Shown here piece by piece: positions 50,437 through 61,440 of a stretch of 64,000 nt of DNA. Origin of the DNA: Lagopus muta (lineage: Eukaryota; Chordata; Aves; Galliformes; Phasianidae); the NCBI RefSeq assembly GCF_023343835.1, contig NC_064433.1, positions 69,524,032 to 69,588,031 on the forward strand, read 5' to 3'. Both the position numbers and the translations under genes were made by a program. How positions within the stretch are numbered: the first letter of the stretch is position 1; every line of letters begins with the position of its first letter. Under the pieces are notes generated by a model. The model searched no databases, was not told where the DNA came from, and saw only the letters and a list, made by a program, of their open reading frames with translations.

Positions 50437-53400
50437 ATGCAAAGTACCTTGTTGTAGAAGCAAGCACAGACAGAAAATACAGCTGTGCACAAGAGAAGCA
50501 ACAGACTCCATCACATACTGTAACTCAATCAGCCCACTGCCTGCCCCTAATGAGCAGGCTGAGATTTGGAAGCACTTTGTACAAAATGTGACAATGATGG
50601 CAGTCTTCTCCAAGCATCAAGCCTCACGTGGACCATGCATCCTTCTCTCTAACTGTCCCAGTCGCATGGATTCAAACTGGGAATGGGTGTCACGTTTCCA
50701 GCAAAAGGATTGGTCACTTCTGGCCTCGGTGCCAAGCTTGGCACATGGCTGATTTTTGGATGTCATAATAGGGCCACCTCAGGCCTAGAAATAGGATTCT
50801 GTGCTATCTTGAAAGAAGTAGCAATGTGAGTTAGAAGCTGTGAGCTCCTGCTTCCCCTGGAAGCATCTTGGATGAATTTCCTCTTAAAGAAGCATGCTGT
50901 CTCCTCTCAGCTGAACAGCTTGAGATCACCTCAGAACTCTGCTTGGTCTTCTAGCAGTGTATCAACCATTCATCCAAGGTATGATGAAAGATCTCTGGCA
51001 CATCACCTTCATTGTCAGCCTCCAGTCTACACCTCACATAACTGATGAGGGATGGGAGGCAGAAGTTCATTTCCGTTGTCACCCCCTTAATTCCTGTGAA
51101 GTCCTGTATGCCTGCCATTTTACTCTGTGTCCAGCTCTGCAGATGTAAAATGAGAATAGCACTCCTCAGATTCACACAGCTGGATACAAATCCAACCCGT
51201 CTATGGGACTTTCAGGCTATATCCTCTGTGGGAGTGTAATGGGGTGCATCAGCAGCCCAGTTCATACAGTGAGTGATAATGAAAACCTCACACCAAAATG
51301 TCTTTTTCAGATGCATTTCTGCACGCAACGTTGATTTAGCCAGTCATTACCTAATCCCACTGTAAGATGTCAGCTTCCCTTAAAATGGACTCGTACTGCA
51401 ATTTGAAAGTGCCAATACAGCGCAGACATGCACTTCATTAAATCTAAGCCAGATAAAGAGAGGTTGGTAAATTCATGGGTAGTAAGTGCTCTTTATATTT
51501 CTTCATCTTCTCTTATTACATTTTTAGTCTTATCTAGGATTGCCAGCACTATCAATGCTATGGGCATCCTACTCAAAGTGACTAGAATGTCAGTAAGCAT
51601 TGTACTGGTTTCACTCTGACCGGGTGACTATGTGCAGCAGTGCTCACTTCCCTTCAACCATGAGTAAGCACAATCACATCTTTCTGTAGGATATCTCAAA
51701 AGACACAGAGGCCCCAATGAATCAGCCATGGAAACATTCACACATTTACTTCAGTGGGCATAAATTGTATATAAAATATTGTATGTATACAATACTGATT
51801 ATTAATTAACTTTCTGCTATTTTACTAATATAGTGATATATCAGTATTTATATTTAATGAAAGGGAGAGAACTAAGTCACTTAAGTACAGTGACTTAGGC
51901 AATGCAGTAGCAGTCTTGATTATTAGAATCTTGATTTATTTTGTTGCCTTGCCTCCTAGTTCTCAACCAGAGACTCATAATCTAAAGACAATTCTCCTTC
52001 TAAGGTTTTCTTTTCTTAAGTATTGTCTGAAACACTGTAAGGGACACTAAGTTTGAAGTGCTTAGTTTCTGCAAATGCAACTAGAACAAGCAGACTTTTC
52101 ACTAGTTGTGACCATGTAGTCACTGTGTATTTCTTTAAGCGTGCATCTGCAGACTGAAGTGACACCATCAAAGGAAAATAACAGTTTAGGAGCATCTGTT
52201 CCCAGAATTTTTGTGCCATAACTCTTCTCCTTCTGTTACACTTTTATTCCAGTAATATCAGCAATAGCAAACACTGCCTTCCAAGCCAGATCACTGCCAT
52301 CTGCAAGGTTTATTCAGAAGGACAGGAGAAATGGGCCCTCAAGAAGAGGCAATTAATGAGGTCAGGACTGAAATCAAAGGTTGGATCAGTTAAACTTACT
52401 CTCTTGTGCACAAACAAGGGATGGTGAACTTTGCATGTTTTTCTCCATTCACGGTGTAAAATCATTCTGTGCTTTTCTGAGTAACTCATAAGCTTTAGCT
52501 GGAGGGAAGGCAATTCTGGAGGAAAGGAAAACAAACCTTGTCTTTCTATGGGGTATAATGGAGTAACACTCTCTGAAAGAAGCATGCTACCTGCACAATT
52601 CCCCCACAGATCATACTAACACTGGGAAGGAGTGTGGATTGAACTGTTCATAAATCAGCATATAAAATAAAGTTTAAATCCAAGGGATCATCTGGAAAAC
52701 AAACCTCACGTTGACACTCATAGCTTTTCTAGAAACATCACCAATAAGACAGCAGTTATTTCAAAGGATGTTCTAGTTTGTGACATCTAGATTCTCTGCA
52801 TGCTTTCCTTTCTCACTTGTTTTTACTGCATGTAATGCTTCATTGGTTTGATGTCCTCAGATGCTGCTAAGACAGAAGAATATTGAGCAATGAGACACAG
52901 AAACAAAAGGTCAAATTCTGATATATAGCTTCACAAATATATGATTACATTTCTGACAAGGTTGAATCTCTCCTTACTCTAATGAAACTGTAGGCACTAA
53001 CTACCTTGAAATGACTTTCTTTAGCTATCACTCTCTAAAGCCAAGTGGATTGTCCTCAAGTCCTGACTTTCAGAATGAGAGCACAGCACATTCAAGCACA
53101 AAAGCCAGTGAACTTCCATACCAACACAAAACTATGTAAAATTCAGGAACTGTTAGGGGAACTAGGCAAATTAAGCAATGTATAGCACTGTTCTTCAGAA
53201 GAGATCCCAATGACCTGCGGATCTCTGTGGAGAGGCAATGAACTTCAGAGGTACAACCTAGTACTCTATTTCAGAGTTCTCATTTCTTAAGAACAGGCAT
53301 CTGGCTCAGCATTTCCAAAGGGCTCTCAAAAGCAGAGGATTGAAAGAAAAAAAGTCATAAACAGACAAAGGAAAAATGAATTTCTGTTCACAGATAGTAC

Positions 53401-55967
53401 AATATAACCCATTAAGCACAGTATTGCCAGTCACCATCTCCCACTTAATAGTGATCACTAATGTAATTAAATAATGAGTTTAGTACTCATTATACCAGGA
53501 AACAATCTAGGCACTGGAACAACAGTTTCAATAACTGCACACTGTTTTATTAGTTAATAATCTTGAGTATGTTAACACATCTTAATATCTCTATGCATGT
53601 TTTCTGAGGAGTATGGGGAAGCTTTGCTTAAAGTAGGGATGAACCAGTGGAGCCCTCTGTTAGGTTTTCCTTCCAGCAAATTCAAGCAAAATTCTGCCTG
53701 AAGTGAATTGTAATTTAGTTTGTGGTAAGATAAAGTGGGGATAAAAAGGTCCAGATCTATAGTAATATAGCATCCATCAGCACTTACCCATAATTAGTAA
53801 TTCATTCTATAAAAACTCTGTAATATCATTTCTCAGCCATTAATAATGGAGTTTTAACTATTGTTATAGATTTATTGGATCTTTACATGAAGCCAGCAGA
53901 AAACTTTTATTTATCATGCTTATGAGTGTTCCTACACGTTGCCATTCCTTTGCTCCCATCACAATTCCAGGATGCTGCCCCATGTCTGAGACATCAGGGC
54001 TGAGACTGGTGCTCTGAACCCATGTCATTCTCCCAGATTTTTTCATCAGAAACAAAAAAAATCCTTTCTCCTTTACCATCACTTGCCTGACTTACTTGCT
54101 ATTTTGAAACTTGACCAGCAGAAACACTGCATGTGTTCAACACTGCCTGAGAATGTGGCATTCCCACAGCCTGGCTGAAGACTCAGCACCACTCCAGCAT
54201 TATCCACTGACAGTGAAATGGGACACAGAGCAAACCTCGATGCCAGACACCAACATAAAGCTTAGGAGGCATTTTCTGCTTCTCTGCTTTCTTCCTGGTG
54301 CTTCAGGAGCAAGTCCCTGTGTTTGAGAGGTGTAAGGCACTTTGACAAAACAGCACAAACTTGCTAGACTTGGTAGACTTAGACTTGGCTGACCTTTTCA
54401 TCACATTGAGCACTTTTTCTCTTCGTTCTGGTTTCTGACATTTTGCTTTTGATCTAATCTTTACAATTTCCAAAATTTATACTGTCAACTTCTTTCCCAA
54501 GATCTCTTCCAACAAATTCTTCTCTGTTCCTTTCTTTCCTCTTCAAGAGTCCTTTTTAAAGGTGGCTCTGAAGAACATAACGAACATCCGGCATATGCAG
54601 CTTATTTCACTCCTTTCTGAAGGAAGGACTTATACATGTGGAGTAACATTTTACTTCAGGAAGGCTTTGTTTGCACTTTTTTTTATATATGATGTGTTCT
54701 TGGATGGAAGGCGCTTCATTTTCTGAAGTCATCAGTTCTCATGGAAGTTTATTGTGTGAGCTGAGAAGTCTGTTCCCCTCGCATGTGCTGTACAATGTCC
54801 TTCATCCAACTTCTCTCTTTCAAGGATGTACAAGTGTGCCTTCACCTTCCCTGTATCTTTCCCTCTCATTATTTGCAGGTCACTTAAGGAGACTGCCTAT
54901 TAACAGAGATTATGACTTGGAGGATACTATAGATGTAACTTGGTATAAATTTGTGTAGATCTATTGGGTTCAGCTCATCATTTTACCTTTGTAAGTGGTA
55001 TTCACATTTATGATGTTGGATTTATGATGCTATCCTTTCGGGTGACAGCAATCTAGTGCCATGTTGTAACAGCTGGAATAGTGGTAATAACTTTTTATAA
55101 ATGTTTTATATACTTTTTAAAAATATACTCTACAATGTACTTTTGCTGGTTAGTGAATTGCTTCAGTATTTAATCTAGAAAGCTGTGTATGATAATGTTA
55201 GACCTGTGTTAAAAATGCTGTATAAATTCCAGCATGTCAGTGCAAGTACCAGTAGACAGCTTTTAGTGCAAAAATTGCTTTGGCCAAGCAAGAATATGTC
55301 TATGTAATACGGCTGTAATTGCCTGAGCTGCTTGATGGTACTTATTAAATGTCTGTGTTGCCCAATATATCCCCTACGTTTAATAGAACCAGCTCTAAAG
55401 AGCAGAGTTTAGGCTATACACCAATTACTTGGTGTAATCAAAACGTATAATAAGCACTCTTCTTTGGAATTTGCAATTCTTTGTTAACTGATGCATTGAA
55501 ATAAACAGAAAATGGAGCAAGTGACATATAAATAGTGGTATCTGAAATGTAGTTCTTTAGTAAGTAAACAAATAAAAGTATTGCTATTAGAAGTTAAACG
55601 TTAAGATACAAATGAAGCTTTGCTTGATGGAGATCTCCGAGTAAAACACAGGAGATTTTCTTTCAGTTTTGTAGCAGCTTAAGTCCTGCCACTACCAAAC
55701 AGGACATAAGAATAGCAGAGCTACTGGTAGGAAGCTGTCAGGTTGGACAAGTGCTAAGCTAATGTAGCCTTTTTTTTAAGCCTGAAGAACTAGGAAATAA
55801 ATTAAAATTACTCAAACCTTCCTCTTGGAGTTACCAGTGAGACTGATGTGTGAACCATATGCACACACAGTTGAAAATGCTCAAGTTTCTCCATTTTTAA
55901 TGCTCTATATTTAATTAAATGAGATGGATTAACCGTGCTTTTACACTGTTGCAGATGTGTAATGAAG
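50437..55967. other. Gene-free DNA
   Basis: No gene, RNA gene or recognised repeat found in 5.5 kb. ORFs up to 108 codons lack splice context and protein-like composition. Confidence 0.5.
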
Positions 55968-56027
55968 CGGTTGAACTAGATGATCTTGGAGATCTTTTCC
56001 AACCTTGGTGGCGCTATGATTCTATGG
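55968..56027 (+). mobile_element. Very short CR1 3' terminus
   Basis: TTGAACTAGATGATCTTGGA, then GATCTTTTCCAACCTTGGTG, then ATGATTCTATGG. About 60 bp of CR1 3' end with fewer than two terminal octamers. Confidence 0.8.
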
Positions 56028-56300
56028 CAGCTTACATGCTTTAAAATAACCCATTTTCCTCCCCTGTTGCAGGGAGTCCACATACATTCATCTCACATGG
56101 CTCAGCTGGAAAGCTGGAAGCTGGTAATCACAGGAACTTGCTGACTACCTGTGATTATTTTTACAGTCACTTTTAACACTTTTTTATCATACCAGTTACT
56201 GTGAAAGAAGAAATTGGGTAGATTTCATTCCCAGTTTTTAAAAGTGTTCGAGTCTAGACTAGCACATAATTCCTTATTTTTTATACATGCCTTATAAAAA

Positions 56301-57270
56301 GTCCCTCCCCAGCTTTTCTGTAGGTTCCCTTCAGGTTCTGGTAGGCTGCTGTAAGATCCCTCCGGAACCCTCTCTTCTCTAGGCTGAAGAACTCAACAAT
56401 CTCAGCCTGTCCTCATAGACAAGGTGTTCCAGCCCTCTGATCATCATTGTGGCCCTCCTCTAGACCCTCTCCAACAGCTCAGTGCCCTTCATCTGTTGGG
56501 GGCCTGAGAACTGAACACAGAGTGGAAGGGCAGAATCACCTTCCTTGACCTTTTGGCCACACTTCTCTTGAGGCAACCCAGGATGCAGTTGGCTTTCTGG
56601 GCTGTAAGCACACATTGTCATTGATGAGTCTTTCATCAACCAGCACCCCCAAATTCTACCCCTCAGGTTTGCTCTCAAGCCATTCTCTTCCCAATCTGTA
56701 TCTGTGTTCGAGATTGCCCCGATCAAGGTGCAGGACCTTGCACCTGGCCTTGTTGAACTTCATGAGATTGGCATGGGCCCACCTCTCATGCCACTCCAGG
56801 TCCTTCTGGATAGCATCCCTTCCCTCTGGTGTGTCAACAGCACCACTCAGCTTGGTGTCATTTGCAAATTTGCTGAGGGTGCACTTGATCCTACTGTCCA
56901 TGTCACTAGCAAAGATGTTAAATAGCACCATTCGCAGCACTGATCTCTGAGGGATGCCACTCATCATCCGTCTCCACTTGGACATCGAGCTGTTGACCAC
57001 AACTCTCTGAGTGCAACCATCCAGCCAATTTCTTATCCCATGAGTGGTCCATCCATCAAATCCATTTTTCTCCAGCTTGGTGACCAAGATGCCATCTGGG
57101 ACAGTTTCAAATGTTTTGCACAAGTCCAAGTAGGTGATGTCAGTTGCTCTTCCTTTATCCACTGATGCTGTAACTCCATCATAAAAGACCACCAGATTTG
57201 TGAGGCATGACTTGCCCTTGGTGAAGCCATGTTGGTTACCACCAATCACCTCATCCTTATTTTCCATGTG
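56301..57270 (-). mobile_element. CR1 LINE with a 203-codon RT remnant
   Basis: On the minus strand, 57267-56656 is one open frame covering the RT core. A 'GKSCLTNL' block comes at residues 18-25. Motif A ([11 protein letters not shown], residues 46-56) keeps its catalytic Asp. Motif B ([17 protein letters not shown], 103-119) has Gly-to-Arg where CR1 has QGSVLGP. Motif C reads FANDTKL (134-140) where CR1 has FADDTKL, so one catalytic Asp is lost. The 3' UTR follows to about 56301 but lacks the terminal 'GGTCCCTTCCAAC' box and octamers, so both ends are missing. Inactive despite the long frame. Confidence 0.88.
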
Positions 57271-57344
57271 CCTTTATTTCCATAATGCTGACAGACACCC
57301 CATTGTAAAGTATTCAATTATGTTCATTAGGTCCTATTTTTCCA

Positions 57345-57830
57345 CATGCTTCTTTCTTTGGCTACCTTCTTGTTCTAAGTGCCCCCCCATCAGGTATTTA
57401 TATGCATTAACCATATCCCTGAGCTTTTCCAACTTGAGGCCAAATGGCTGCAGTACTCAGCCTCTCATGACAGGTACTCCAATCCTTTAATCTTCGTAGC
57501 AGCCTTTCTTTGGACTCATGCTGGTTATCTCCGTCTCTCTCTTGCATGGGGGAGCCCAGCACTGAGTGCAACATTACAGACGTGTCTGTACAGAGGGGAA
57601 AGATCACCTCCTTCAAACTGCTGGCAATTACCTTCTGCAGCCCAGGGTGCTGAGGGACCTCTTTGCTGCAAGGGTACATTGCTGGCTTTTCACTGACTTT
57701 CTTTCCATCAGGACTACATCTCTTCTGCAATGCTGCTTTCCAGCCATTTGCTTCCAAGTGCATAACGGTGCATACATCCACCCCACTGTCCACTGTTTTT
57801 CATCAGCTTGGCAATGAGAATGTACATTAG
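57345..57830 (-). mobile_element. Older CR1-type LINE 3' UTR fragment
   Basis: The plus strand contains 'CAGTACTCAGCCTCTCATGA', 'AGGTACTCCAATCCTTTAAT', 'GGGAAAGATCACCTCC' and 'GGTACATTGCTGGCTTTTCA'. This follows the order of a CR1 3' UTR but is much more diverged than the copy next to it. It is a separate, older insertion: the order UTR-RT-UTR across 56.3-57.8 kb cannot be one element. Confidence 0.65.
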
Positions 57831-60719
57831 ATTAAATACATGGATTAAACATTGTGTTTCAGAGTTTGAGATCTTGGTATGTGGCAAAATTGAAGCCAAA
57901 TTATTCAAGTAACCAGCCCTGTCATGCTGCAAAATGCTGTGTGCATTTAAAAAAAAATAATTCAGGACTCCATTCTTCAGCAGGAATATCTGTTTAGACT
58001 ATGTTCATGCAAAGTACACTCTTGCAAGCTAGATGTATTTAAACTATTTTGATATATTGTACACAGAAACAAGGTGTGGAGTGTGGACTTTATTTCCAGA
58101 GGTACTGCTTTCACGCTTGGAAACTGAAAGTGTTCTTGAGGGTTGTATTTTATGCTTGCCCAACTTGATCAGTGACTTGTATTTCACTGAAGCCTAATTC
58201 TTCTTTTCAAGGCTAAAATAACCAATACATGTATATAATAAAGACTAATCTTTTCCCCTAAGCACATAATCTGAACAGACAGGAGCACTAAAACCTGAGA
58301 GAGAAATAGTTTTATTCCTATCTTATAAGTGGGCAGCTGGAAAATAGAAATTCAGTAGCTTGCTTTCAAAAGGAGTCCCTAACTATGTGTAATTTTTTGG
58401 ATTCTCAGTCAAGATTCTAACCACAAACCTGCTTTTCTTAAGGGAGTAATTAACAACTGAGAGACGAGACAAGTGGATTGCGGTGCACAGACTGGAGATG
58501 AAGGCAAAATATTTGATTGGAAATTGAGGCTCTTAGAAAGATTACAAAAGATTACAATAAAAAGCCTCTTATTGAGTCCCACTTAGAGTGTGTTGAGAGG
58601 AAAAAGAAGGTTCAAGTAATTCTACACAAGACAAAAAAGCTTCTGCCTACCATTTCAGTAAAAATATTTTAGCTGTTCAGCTTTAGGTGTTGGACTGGGA
58701 GAAACAAGAGCAGAGATGGGTTTGTCTTTTTCAAGTCCCTGAACTTCAACATGCCTTAGTTATTACACTGAGGCATTGGTCACAACAGTGCTTGCATGTC
58801 TCATATAATCTTACAGTAAAACAAAATTGGATTTTTTTTTTTCCCCATTCATAGGCTTGTAGGTTTAAGTCCTCTGTCCCAGATGGACATTCAGTGCCTC
58901 ACTTGTGTGTTACTCCATCTTTCTGCACAGTCTGCACTCCAACCATGGACGTGAAGACCAAGGACCCGTGTACCAGAATTATTTTGCAAAACTTCTATTC
59001 TTTTTAGAAGGCAACTGCATGAGGTGTTTCTGTGGTATTATTTGAAGAATGCAGACTCAGACTAATTAACATCTAATTTGTAAATGTCATTCTAAAGGGT
59101 AGCTCTGTTCTGGGATTTATCTGGATATTTTCAAACAGCATCTATATCTATCAGGATGTAACCTAAAGTACTTCAACTGCAACCTGTAGACTTGTAGGCA
59201 GGGTAACATGTACTTTTTGTTCCTCCTGGAAACAATAAATAAATGATTGTTGTTAAAATTCATGTGTAAATGAAGTCCTAATGGAAAGCTTTATCCATTT
59301 AAAATCATGATATTATGGACTTAATTCATCACTTTGCTAGAAAACTTTTACACTACTCTGACTGAAGTGAAATTCAGAGCACTGTGATCAGTACAGGAGT
59401 CCAGTTATGTTGTATTTCATGTTCATTTTAAACCACAGCTGCTGCACTGAAGTTCAGCTAGTCCCAAAGGTATTAGAATAGCTCCACACAGTGATGCTTC
59501 AGGATGCTAGATTTAGAAGCCTTCCAAGCCCTAAAAAAATCTCCAAGAGCAAAAACTTACTCTGCAGTCCTTACATAGAGATTCCTCTCAAACATCAAAT
59601 GTTAATCTAGTTGGATTTCATTAAATTCACTCTTGGTTGCAAACTCAGAAAGCTAAATATTGTTTACCTGGCAAAATGGAGTTACAAGGGCTCTATCATA
59701 CAGATACTCAGGGCCATCCTGAAGGATTACATTGTTTGGAAAGGCCTGCTTCTCTACATCATTTGGGAAGGGTCATTTCTTTTGCCCATTTCATGCCAAT
59801 ACAGTCAAGTTACTTCTGCACAAAGCCAATAATAGAAAATGCAGCCTAAGGAATGTAGTCACAGGCCAGGAATATTTGATCTCTTGTCATCTCTGCTTAG
59901 CTCTTCATCGAAAAATGTATTACCTGTTCATAGATATAACGCACCATTATCCAACCACAATAAACTACCAACAATATTTTGTCTTCTCCTTCCTCTACAC
60001 CAGAGTGACTCCTGATTGTAAATGCTGTTTAGATCAAGTTTCTCAATCTACACTAAATTAGGAAACTATTATTATTACAATTTTGCATGTGCAGAAGTGT
60101 GTGACTGCCCTATATTGACCTGTCTGGCACAAATGATCCATCATAACAGGTAGTTCTGAGAAGGCTGCAGCAAAGACAGGGTGCTTGATTTTTATTAGGG
60201 ACATCTCTACTGTCACATAAACCCAGGATTTTCATAAACACAAATACCTCTTAGATGTTCCCAGCAGTATGAGATTAAAGTTCAAACAGATACCTGTAAA
60301 CAGTAAGAAATTTCCTCAGCAAACACAAAGTTTTTGTGCAACAAAGGGGCCTTTCATTTTAACGTTCCTCCGAACTGCAGCTGTTTCGGTGCTGTGAGAT
60401 TGTTTGGAGTTTACTGTAGTGATAAGATCTTACATGAGATTTCTGAGGGGAAAGCTAGAAGGACCAGTTCTGTCAGTAAGAAATTCACCTCCATGGAGCT
60501 GTGCCAATTTACATCAAACAGCGGTGTGGCCCTGATTTCTTATGCAGCAAGCTGTTTTTCCCTTCTTATTGTTACCACTGCTTGACCTTTCAAGTTTGAA
60601 CCAAATTAATTGCCACCAGATGATAAAATAAATTCTAAGACTTCATCTTTATAACTGAACCTTCCTATTTCCTTATGGACACATGAAAAATTTCTAATGT
60701 AAGGAGATCTATGGCTCAG
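57831..60719. other. Gene-free AT-rich DNA
   Basis: No gene or repeat family recognised. Short ORFs at 59611-60061 overlap in three frames of one strand, as expected for a stop-poor stretch and not for a gene. Confidence 0.5.
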
Positions 60720-61112
60720 TGCGTTATGCTGCCCAGATCTGTGCACAGGTGTATAACCAAGATGTTATAATCACAATACAATTGTGTATAATCAATAGAT
60801 ATCAAGATGTTATAATTGCAATATAATCAAAAGAGTAAGGCAAAGCAAACAAGGATCACAAAAGAGAATAAGTAGAAGAGCTTACCCTTGGGTTGAGCTC
60901 ACTAGAAAATACCAAAGAGGAGGATCTCCAGAAGAGATCCTTCCCCTCTGGTAGCCAGCTCTTAAATAGGTCCAGGAGGGATGGAGCCAGGCTCCACCCC
61001 TTCCGGCAGCACAGGTGAATTGCCTTCACCTGTGCTCCTCTGGCTGACTCATGGCTCACCTCAGGTGATCAATCAGAGGTTCAGGCCGTGACTCAGCAGT
61101 TCCCATACAACA
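60720..61112 (-). repeat. Solo LTR, copy 2 of the minus-strand family
   Basis: On the minus strand it starts TGTTGTATGGGAACTGCTGA and has GATTGATCACCTGAGGTGAG, a CTATTTAAGAGCTGG TATA-like box (about 60963) and an AT-rich tail ending 'GGGCAGCATAACGCA' at 60720. It is 393 bp and matches 37997-38411 along its length apart from the A33 insert. TG...CA ends are present. Flanks do not show a clear target duplication, so the borders may be off by a few bases. No internal retroviral sequence was identified. Confidence 0.65.
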
Positions 61113-61219
61113 GGTGAGATCCTAACTCAGCAGGTAGTTCTCTGTTCCTGTGTAGAGCAACTGTAGGATGGAGCTTATCTCCATCACTTCGGTCCCTTTT
61201 TAACATTTCAGAGATCATC

Positions 61220-61440
61220 CTGAGGCCCATAATCTTTAAACACGAAGGAACTTTATTAGGAAAGGAAGAAGAGAGCCTCCCAAAATGAATCCTGAAGCCA
61301 CGTTGATAAGCATGCAGATTTAAAGATCTGAAGTGAGTGCCCCTTGTGGCAGCCACAAAGGACATAAATACTCTCCCAAGGAGCCAAAAATGTATCAAAG
61401 AAATTGCAGAACTGCACAAAGGTGCCAGGCATCCATGTGG
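61220..61440 (-). repeat. Possible second LTR or poly(A)-signal-bearing repeat
   Basis: The minus strand reads 'GAGAGTATTTATGTCCTTTG' and 150 bases later 'TTCCTAATAAAGTTCCTTCG'. A TATA-like element followed by AATAAA at promoter-to-polyadenylation spacing is the layout of an LTR. It lies just upstream, in the same orientation, of the LTR at 60720-61112. No second copy in the window confirms it. Confidence 0.3.
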
